Assembly: GCA_035772735.1 (NCBI GenBank)
Contig: JASDFA010000001.1
Location: forward strand, 79,696,001-79,760,000
Length of the DNA stretch: 64,000 nucleotides
Origin: Datura wrightii
Lineage: Eukaryota; Streptophyta; Magnoliopsida; Solanales; Solanaceae
Direction: 5' to 3'
Below the pieces are notes generated by a model. The model worked only from the letters and a program-made list of their open reading frames with translations. It made no database searches and was not told where the DNA came from. The translations under genes were made by a program, and so were the position numbers. Positions 57,250 through 64,000 of the stretch are shown here, piece by piece (the first letter of the stretch is position 1; each line of letters opens with the position of its first letter).

Positions 57250-58690
57250 CCATTGATGAGGAGTTCATGAAAGATGAGATTTGTGATGAATGTAGGATGA
57301 TGATGAGATATTACGATGAAAAGCATATTCTTAAGCTACCCAGGTTTATAATCATGTTTTCGATATGAATCGAGTATTCCAAAGTATGATAAAGCTTTGG
57401 GGAAATACCCACATATTTAAGTATGATTGATGATTTCCCGAATTAAGCTTACCACATGGTTTTGGAGTGAAGACTCCCACTTGTATTTCAGCTTGTGGTA
57501 TGATTTGAGTTAAAGCTTTTCATATGCATAGCTTACCACATGGTTTTGGAGAGAAGACTCCCAATTATCTTTCAGCTTGTGGTATGGTTTGAGTTAAAGC
57601 TTTTCATATGCATGATTTTCTCTTTGAGATATATTTGACTTATGAGCTTCATTAATAGACGATGTTGATCTTCGTTGAAAAACGATGTAGAGCATACGCA
57701 TGTTTTTGGGAGTAATTTCTAGCACTCAGTAGGCTAAGGGTCGATCACCCTATGCCTTAGAACTATGCGCTAATGTAGGTTTATACCTATATATTACTTC
57801 AGACCTCCCTTATGAGCTATCCCCGGCCCTATTGGCCCATGAGCTTGATATCGATATCATGGTATTGTCCCAAGCCCTGGCAAGACTTTAGACGGCTCTA
57901 CCCACTTGAGTGTGATAGTTGGGACCACGTAAGCTCTATCGTGTTATGTCGATTAAAAGACGAGTAGCCCATTGTTCCTAATGATTTTAGTTATGCATAT
58001 CCATTACTCATGAGATTTACATATGTATGCATGTTCTAAAGCAGGTTTGAATCAATGTTCAGTTTTAATTATATATATCAGATTTCAACTTTGAATCAAT
58101 CGATTCAGTTATGATGTTGTGTTATGATGAGATTATGATATCAAAATGAATGCATGCAAGCCCTACTCTCAAATTCTTAATTTCAATGTTTTACATTATG
58201 CATGTCTTTAAATGATTTTACTTACTTAAGAGATTTTACTTACCCTGCATAATCGGTACATTCCACGTACTGACCGCATACTCTATACTGTATCATTTCA
58301 TGATACACGATCCGGCTCTCAGGTTCAGCCCCATTCATAGTCATCTTATCAGAGTTAGCCTTTTCCTGCGTTATTGGTGAGTCCTCATCTCCCGAGGACT
58401 AGAATATTCTAATTTTATTCATGTATTTTCAGTTTCAGCTTGTTCAGTTAGTTGGTGTCTTGTCCCGTCAACTCATCCTATTTAGAGGCTTTTTAGACAT
58501 ATGTATGTAATCAGCTTCTGATTTGTGTATTCTGATGTTATGTTTAAGTTTAGACTTCCTCTATGATTATATTGTTGATATTCAGTTTCATTGGTTGAGT
58601 TAGATGTATGCTTATGCCATGGGTTGACTTGGGGTCTCTCGGGGCTCCTTGTCCCGTGTTGCGATCCGGGCATCTTCTCGGGTCGTGATA
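57250..58690 (+). repeat. E5 3' LTR, second part
   Basis: It resumes after the AAAGC copy with CCATTGATGAGGAGTTCATG, which continues 24090 of the 5' LTR, and ends GGTCGTGATA. The GTGGT target copy follows. Confidence 0.95.
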
Positions 58691-58695
58691 GTGGT

Positions 58696-59100
58696 TTTAG
58701 TTATCGTTGATGCTCTATACTTGGTACACAATTCAGCTCAAGCTGGATTTTGTGGGTTCATATTCCCGGAGGGATCCTAATGATTTCCGTAATGGTCCAT
58801 CTAATTGCCTTTTTGTGCTTTTTCAAATCTGCAACTAGAACGTCCACTTCCTAATCTGCTAGGTCTGCTGCGATTGTCACTAGCCAGGTGTTATTTTCTC
58901 CCAAAAATGCATATTTTAGACGGGGAGGTAATGCCTTAAGTTCCAGAACTGGTGGTACCTCCACTGATGGTTTTGCTGGAGGAGTTGCACGATTTTTTAA
59001 GTCAAGGTCTAACTTCTTTGGCCTGAAGTTATACGACCCTATTCCCTCTAGAGCATTTACCAACTCCGTTTACCCCGATACTCCATCTCCCTCATAATTC
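58696..59100 (-). pseudogene. E4 end of protease linker and start of reverse transcriptase
   Basis: Minus-strand frame 59063-58851 reads KPSVEVPPVLELKALPPRLK then YAFLGENNTWLVTIAADLAD. After a stop it goes on with VLVADLKKHKKAIRW, IIRIPPGI and SIEHQR up to the E5 insertion. The next residues are found at 23207. LPPRLKYAFLGEN is a hallmark of Athila pol just before RT. Confidence 0.92.
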
Positions 59101-59334
59101 ATCACGACGGCTACTAGTGTATCGATACTACTCATCTCTTCCATAGACACTAGCAGCCTCTTATTTTCCATATGGGTGTCCACACAGGTGGTTCTTGAGG
59201 TAAGGCATCCCCACTACAGCCTGAATGAATCACAAACAAAAAAAGAAAACGTAAATAAGGAAATAACCAGTAAAAGTTAAACACAGCAATTACTCTAATC
59301 CTAAGCCGTATTCCCCAACAACGACGCCACTTTT
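59101..59334 (-). promoter_or_regulatory. E4 leader with primer binding site and large deletion
   Basis: The primer site on the minus strand is TGGCGTCGTTGTTGGGGA (59329-59312), two mismatches from the Asp site of E8. Only about 210 bases separate it from pol, where gag and protease (over 2 kb in E7) should be. Confidence 0.85.
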
Positions 59335-60958
59335 TGACTCCTGATAAAATATGAAGTGGACAATGTCAATAAAGCACCCAACAAAGGTTGGGGTCGATCC
59401 CACAGGAAATATGGTCAAGATATATAATAATGCTAGTATTTAAGCTTTTAACTGTGTAACCTCCCAAAAGAGGGGTTTTATAAAAGCAATTATAAAAAAA
59501 TTGAGAACTGATTGTTGTTTATCAATATTATGCAACTAATTAGGGTAAGTGTTCCCCATGGGTTCATAACTACTTCGAGTTTTACACATGTGACCTATCC
59601 CAATGCTTACTTGTAGAACTTGATAACTAGGGTTCATCCAAATGACTGGTTTGTCCCTATTTGATGACTATACTCAATCACCAAGTGAGGTCTCACGAGC
59701 GATTTCACTCCAACAATTATCAAATTTGTTCCAAATTAAATATCATACGACTGTAGCACAAGTTATACAATGACCCATAAAGATCAAGGCTTTGTTGTAA
59801 TTCTCTTTTCCTAATCTCTACTTCTCTAGGTTCAAAAAAGTAAAAAATTCGGGCAAGTCCTACTGTTACGCTCCATTAAGAAACACTAAAGATGAATACA
59901 AGTGTTTTGCATTGGTTTAGAATCACTTTGTACTACCCTAGTTTGTTAATTCACTATGGTTCCCATAACCCTAGTTGTGGAGGTTTTAGTCTCTCTGACT
60001 GTAAGAAAATTATCACCATTCATAGACAAACACATAATTAATACTTACAGAGATGATTAGAAGAAATCCTACTTAATTATTGTTAGATTTTACGAAGAAT
60101 TATTCAAGAACAATGAAGAAAATCAAAGCAACAAAATCTCCAAGACTTGAATAGAAAGCTAACAACAATTTTCCTCTCAATGTATCTCGTGTGTTTTTCC
60201 AACTTCTCCTACTGAAAATATCCTAAAAATTATTTAAACTAATATTTAGAACCTTTTCCTAAGTAAACAGGAAAACTGCTGAAACTGCCACCGACTTCAC
60301 CTACGACCCCTAACAAGATTGTACGGGTCGTACCTTGACTCGTACTTCGGTTGGCATCTACTGAATATGTCTAAGTGTTGTGAACTGGTATGACTCATAT
60401 CATTAACTTACGATTCATACAATCAGTTGTGGTTTGATACTGAGAATTCTAGCAATCTTCTGAACTTTATCACGAATGGCTTGGTACGACATGTACCTCG
60501 GTTCTACGACCCATGACTCCTTCTCGTACCTTGAGACCTTCCAGTATTCACTTCTTCTGAACTTTACCATGGCTCCTTGGTACGGGTATTGGGTAGATCT
60601 TACAATTCGTGGTTGCTACCCGTACCAGGAGACTTAGCCTGTGCAACATCTTCTAAAGTTTTCTACGACTGCCATGGTACGGCTTGAACCATGAATCATA
60701 AGTTGCCTTTCCCTCAACACTCTTGAATTGAACTTTTCCATGACTCTTAGTACGGCTCGTACCAGGATGGTATGACTTGTACTAAGTCCATATTTAGCTA
60801 CTTTTCTACATTTTCTCCATCTTTTGCACAATTCAACTCCAATATCTATTTTCCTTGAAAACAAAGTAAAAATGCCTCATATCCATATAAACACACCTAA
60901 GTCCATGCTTATTTCTCAGTTTTAAGCGTCGAAAGTGTTGTAAACTCAGAGCACATCA
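59335..60958 (-). repeat. E4 5' LTR (1624 bp)
   Basis: On the minus strand from TGATGTGCTCTGAG (60958) to AGGAGTCA (59335). About 20 bases near the 3' end present in the other LTR (16452-16472) are lost. TACGACTCGTACC-type palindromes lie at about 60300-60780; the TATA box is degraded (about 60240). Confidence 0.92.
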
Positions 60959-60963
60959 TCTTA

Positions 60964-61555
60964 TAATGAATAACTCATGTTTTTGACTATTTAACGCTCA
61001 TGATTTTAGCATGTTTCCCTAACTCTCATGATCTATCTTGATTTATACTCATGATTTCATACTATCATTTACTAGCATGTTTTACTTTCTCTACATACTC
61101 AGTACATTTAAAGTACTGACGCATACTCTATGCTATATCATGTCATGATATAGGTTTAAGTGATCTATCTTAGTCCCGTCGCTAGCTCGCTCCCGATCAG
61201 TCCAGCTCTTTCCCAGTCTTGGTGAGTCCTCTTCTTCCGAGGATATTTATCAATTTATGCTTCATGTCTATTGCTTATAGTTTCAGACTAGCGAGCTAGT
61301 TGGGGTGTTGTCCCATCAACTCATCTTGCTATAGAGGCTTTCAGATAGTTGTGTAGTAGATGATCAGGATTGTTGACTTGTGTTTACGCTTATTTCTTTG
61401 TGATAAATAGAGTTCCTCTTATATCATTTTCATGCTTTAATTTCCACTTAGTAATTCTCTTATTTATGTTACCTTTATTCCATAAGTTAGCTTGGAGCCA
61501 TTCGTGGTTCTAGGTCCCGTGTCTCGGTCCGGGGTCCCATGCTCAGGTTGTGAAA
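60964..61555 (+). repeat. E3 LTR, second part
   Basis: It resumes after the E4 target copy with TAATGAATAACTCATG and ends GGTTGTGAAA (TGACA expected). With 15076-16449 it makes an LTR of about 1.97 kb. Confidence 0.88.
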
Positions 61556-61559
61556 AACT

Positions 61560-61571
61560 TGGTATCAAAGA
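61560..61571 (+). promoter_or_regulatory. E3 primer binding site, mutated
   Basis: TGGTATCAAAGA in place of TGGTATCAGAGC, four bases after the LTR. Confidence 0.85.
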
Positions 61572-61766
61572 ATTAGGTTTAAGTGTGTCCTAAGGTGTCT
61601 AAAAGCCACATTAAGTAGGGTCTTTTCCATGGATGTGACCGCACCACACTTATGAGGAGGAGGTTACGAGACGTTTTAGGAAACTTCCTTTCTTTCATGA
61701 TTCTATCTTGTGCTATGAAGTTCCACTCTCTATCCTTCTAACTCATGTTGTATGCGATCATAGAAA

Positions 61767-62165
61767 ATGCCTCCCAGAAGGGCCAACGGAAAAGGGATCA
61801 ACAACGGACAACGACCAGCCCCTTTAGCTACGTGGACCCCTAAGTGGGCAAGTTACAAATGCAGAGCTCAGGGATGCATTCAAACTATTAATGCAGGCCA
61901 TGACCATTCAGCTTAACCAACAAGAAATCACACCTAAGAATATTACCGGAGAGACCACAACTACTAGGGTTTGAGACTTCACTAAAAAGAGTTTGTCTAG
62001 GTCGAAGGCGGCTAGGAGATTTAAGGAAAAAACAACGGAGAACAAGAGAGCCAGAATTGGCAACCTTGAGTTTTCCCAGCGAGGGTCGAGTGGTGGGAAT
62101 CACCCATAGTTCCAATAGAGATCATTGGCTCGAGCACTTTCGTCAGTTAGTGTCACCGTACTCAG
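61767..62165 (+). pseudogene. E3 gag with internal deletion, truncated
   Basis: ATG 61767 (MPPRRANGKGINNGQR) agrees with the other Tekay gags. A shift at about 61840 leads to QVTNAELRDAFKLLMQAMTI, then a stop and DFTKKSLS. The sequence then jumps to KAARRFKEKTTENKRARIGN and a Gln/Ser/Gly-rich part. The capsid core between RDF and KRAR is missing, a deletion like that of E5 but with other end points. It stops near 62165, where E9-type LTR sequence begins. Confidence 0.85.
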
Positions 62166-62204
62166 ATCCGAAGGGGAGTAAAGAGGAAGAGAGTTTGTCC
62201 CTAA

Positions 62205-62670
62205 GATATAGGAGAATTACAACAAAGCCTTGATTTTTATAATCATTGTATGACTTGAGTTGAGGTCAAAGGAAAGTTAATTTGGAATACATTGATAACA
62301 GTTAGTTTGAAATTGTTCATGAGACCTGATCCAGTGATTGAGTATAGTCATCCAATAGAGATGAACTAGCCATTTGGATGAACCCTAGTTATCAGTTCTA
62401 AAAGTAAGCATAGTGATTAATCACGTGTGTATACCCGAAGTAGTTATGAACCCATGGGGAAAACTTATCCTAGTTATTTTAAAATCTTGATAACAACCAC
62501 AATTACAATCTTGTTTTAATATTATTTTTCTTTGAAATCCTCTAATTTGGAGATAGCTTACCAACAGGTTTAAGTACCAGCATTAGTCTAGATCTCACTT
62601 ATTCCTTTTGGGTTCGACCCCAACCTCTTTGTTGGGTTCTTTATCGATGACATCTGTTTCATACTTTGCA
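62205..62670 (+). repeat. E9 5' LTR, 3' third only
   Basis: It aligns with the E4 5' LTR read on the minus strand (shared GAGAATTACAACAAAGCC and TTGGGTTC near the end). The promoter part is missing. The exact left junction, between 62165 and 62205, is uncertain. Confidence 0.82.
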
Positions 62671-62676
62671 AGAAAG

Positions 62677-62694
62677 TGGTGCCGCTGTCGAGGA
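62677..62694 (+). promoter_or_regulatory. E9 primer binding site, tRNA-Asp type, mutated
   Basis: TGGTGCCGCTGTCGAGGA, three or four changes from the intact site of E8, six bases after the LTR. Confidence 0.85.
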
Positions 62695-62871
62695 ATACGA
62701 CTAAGATTAGATTAATTGCTTGTATTTAACTTTTGATTGTTATTTCCTGAATTACGTTTTCTTTTTGTTTTTGGATATCCATAAGATGTTGCTTGGTGAA
62801 TTCCAGGAACTAGTCAGAGTGGAAACCCCTTGATTCCTTTGGATATCTAACTTGAAAGAACATTGCGAAGC

Positions 62872-64000
62872 ATGGAGAACCAAGAGCAGAGAGATGCCTG
62901 TATTGCTGAAGAAGCTCGACAAGCTGCACTTTAGGATGTGGAGGATGCTCAAGATGAGGGTGTCAATGCTGGTCACCATGGAAGGGGCAATAGAGGCCAT
63001 AGATATGCCCCTCAATTCTTTGATGAGGATGACCCGGACATTGAGGAAGTTGGGTCAACCGGAGATATTATACCACCACTATTGCCTACTGGGGAAAAAT
63101 TTGACAACACTAGCACCATGATCCAATTATTGAACATGAAGGGGGTGTTTAGTGGTCATGCAGTTGATGATGCCAACCTGAACTTAGTGAACTTTGTGGG
63201 AATATGCAAGGCATACAGGTTGCCCGGAGTCAGCCAGGACGCAATCAGGCTAAGAATCTTCCCCTTCTCTCTATCTGGGGAAGCCACTTTATGGTTATCC
63301 GAGTCGCCCAACGATTCCATTACCAACTGGAGGGAGCTCAAGAAAGCTTTTCTAAAGATATTCTTTCCTCCCTCCAGGATGCTTTAGCTTAAGGATGAAA
63401 TATATAATTTCTGACAATAGGGCACTTCATGAAACCCAGTTGAGGTTCAAGAAGAAGTTAACCAAGTGCCCGAACCATAAAATTCCCGATGACTGTTTGT
63501 TGGAGATTTTTTATATATCACTGAACAATAGTACTAAAGTTGTAGTAGACACAATAGCGGGAGGAGCACTGACGAGCCACATCTGGGAGTAAGCTGCCAC
63601 TATTCTAGATAGAGTGACCAGAACAAACAGCACATAGCACACCTGGGAAGTGGAAGCGACGGCTGGTACATAAGCTGTTGGTTTGACTGCAGACCAATGA
63701 AGGAAGAAGGAAGAACATGACTAGGAATTGGCTCAGATGTCCACATCATTAGACCAGCTCACGAAGCATATCATGGGCGCAAAAGCCAAAAAAGTTAATG
63801 CAGTGGGGACACAGGGACAGAAGCCAGGGCCTGAGCACTCAAATTTCGAGGAGGCAAACTTCTTAGACAACCAAGTAGCGGGTTTTCGAGCCAATGCCCA
63901 AGGGTCTGGACAAGACAGTTGGCACCAAGGTTCTGGAAACCAAGGTCATAACCAATATAGAGACAATTATGACCGAAATGTGTACGGAGAAAGAAAACGA
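62872..64000 (+). pseudogene. E9 gag, Athila-type, incomplete at window end
   Basis: Start ATG 62872 (MENQEQRDACIAEEARQAAL), the same start as E7 at 45940. After one TAG the frame is open from 62938 to 63387 (HGRGNRGHRYAPQFFDEDDP, the core MKGVFSGHAVDDANLNLVNF and LRIFPFSLSGEATLWLSESP, WRELKKAFLKIFFPPSRML). The next block 63395-63592 is in another frame (LTKCPNHKIPDDCLLEIFYI). The last block reads LDQLTKHIMGAKAKKVNAVG and FLDNQVAGFRANAQG to the edge. FPFSLSGEAxxWL is the Athila capsid signature. It is better preserved than the E7 gag. Confidence 0.9.

Larger units (their letters stand above)
23208..58690 (+). mobile_element. E5: Tekay/Del-type retrotransposon, split by E6
   Basis: 5' LTR 23208-25536, primer site, gag with an internal deletion, protease, RT, RNase H, integrase with chromodomain, PPT, and a 3' LTR in two parts (29880-30786 and 57250-58690). 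Target copies are GTGGG (23203-23207) and GTGGT (58691-58695). Without the insertions the element is about 9.0 kb. It lies in opposite orientation to its host E4. Stops occur in every coding block. Confidence 0.95.
16450..60958 (-). mobile_element. E4: Athila-type retrotransposon with pol but almost no gag, split by E5
   Basis: Minus-strand order: 5' LTR 59335-60958, Asp-type primer site, a short leader, the end of protease and start of RT (59100-58696), E5 insertion, then RT, RNase H and integrase (23207-20584), a non-coding 3' region, and the 3' LTR 16450-18683. Between the primer site and pol there are only about 210 bases, so gag and most of the protease were deleted. Target copies are GCTTA and TCTTA. 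The coding part has many stops. Confidence 0.93.
13650..62200 (+). mobile_element. E3: Tekay/Del-type remnant with central LTR, split by E4
   Basis: Visible parts are integrase/chromodomain 13650-14840, PPT, an LTR at 15076-16449 that resumes at 60964-61555, then a primer site and a gag. An LTR with pol on its left and gag on its right is the middle LTR of two elements in tandem, as produced by recombination between copies. The left element is cut at 13650 by E2 and the right one is cut near 62200 by the E9 remnant. Everything in 16450-60963 is later insertion. Confidence 0.8.
62205..64000 (+). mobile_element. E9: Athila-type retrotransposon, 5' truncated, running off the right edge
   Basis: A partial 5' LTR (62205-62670), an Asp-type primer site and gag. 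It begins without an LTR terminus or target copy, in the middle of LTR sequence homologous to E4 and E7, so the left end was lost by deletion or by truncated joining to the E3 gag. It is in plus orientation, opposite to E4 and E7. Confidence 0.88.

Overview
The window is repetitive plant nuclear DNA with no host gene that I can support. It is a nest of LTR retrotransposons, almost all decayed. Two Ty3/Gypsy lineages account for nearly everything. The first is Tekay/Del-type chromoviruses: initiator-Met primer site TGGTATCAGAGC, LTRs of 2.0-2.5 kb starting TGTTA(C/T)A, and a chromodomain-like tail after the integrase. The second is Athila-type elements: Asp-tRNA primer site TGGCGCCGTTGCCGGGGA, LTRs of 1.3-1.6 kb starting TGAT, and protease/RT/integrase motifs of that lineage. 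A 585-bp hAT-type MITE is also present. The organism is a eudicot. The element types recall Solanaceae such as pepper, but this is an impression and nothing in the window proves it. The setting looks like gene-poor, probably pericentromeric, heterochromatin.

Elements are named E1-E9 in window order, S1/S2 are lone LTRs and M1 is the MITE. Region 1-13649: S1 (minus, cut by the window edge) sits in the integrase of E1 (minus, Tekay). E1 sits in the RNase H of E2 (minus, Tekay). S2, a complete solo LTR, sits in the protease of E2. E2 abuts, and probably interrupts, the integrase of E3 (plus, Tekay).

Region 13650-62200 is a six-level nest. The LTR of E3 (15076-16449, resuming at 60964) is split by E4 (minus, Athila, 16450-60958). 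The RT of E4 is split by E5 (plus, Tekay, 23208-58690). The 3' LTR of E5 is split by E6 (plus, Tekay, 30787-57244). The 5' LTR of E6 is split by E7 (minus, Athila, 31275-47733). The 3' LTR of E7 is split by E8 (plus, 32391-38019). Five of these insertions show 5-bp target duplications: two exact (ATACC for E8, AAAGC for E6) and three with one mismatch. Interrupted LTRs and reading frames resume correctly on the far side. M1 lies in the 3' LTR of E4 with an 8-bp duplication. Region 62205-64000 is the truncated 5' end of E9 (plus, Athila).

Three things stand out. E8 is a young, compact, apparently non-autonomous Athila-like element: its LTRs differ at only about 20 sites, it has no pol, and it carries a zinc-knuckle plus coiled-coil ORF. 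E7 lacks RT and integrase but keeps a third ORF, preceded by what looks like its own promoter and a 5'-UTR intron. Several otherwise different LTR families carry arrays of CG-rich perfect palindromes, which lie directly upstream of a TATA box wherever one can be recognised.

How the parts relate: each autonomous ancestor encoded gag, protease, RT, RNase H and integrase. Here the functions are scattered among broken copies. E4 keeps pol without gag, E7 keeps gag-protease without pol, and E8 keeps only cis signals plus a small ORF. E7 and E8 could only have moved with enzymes supplied by other copies.
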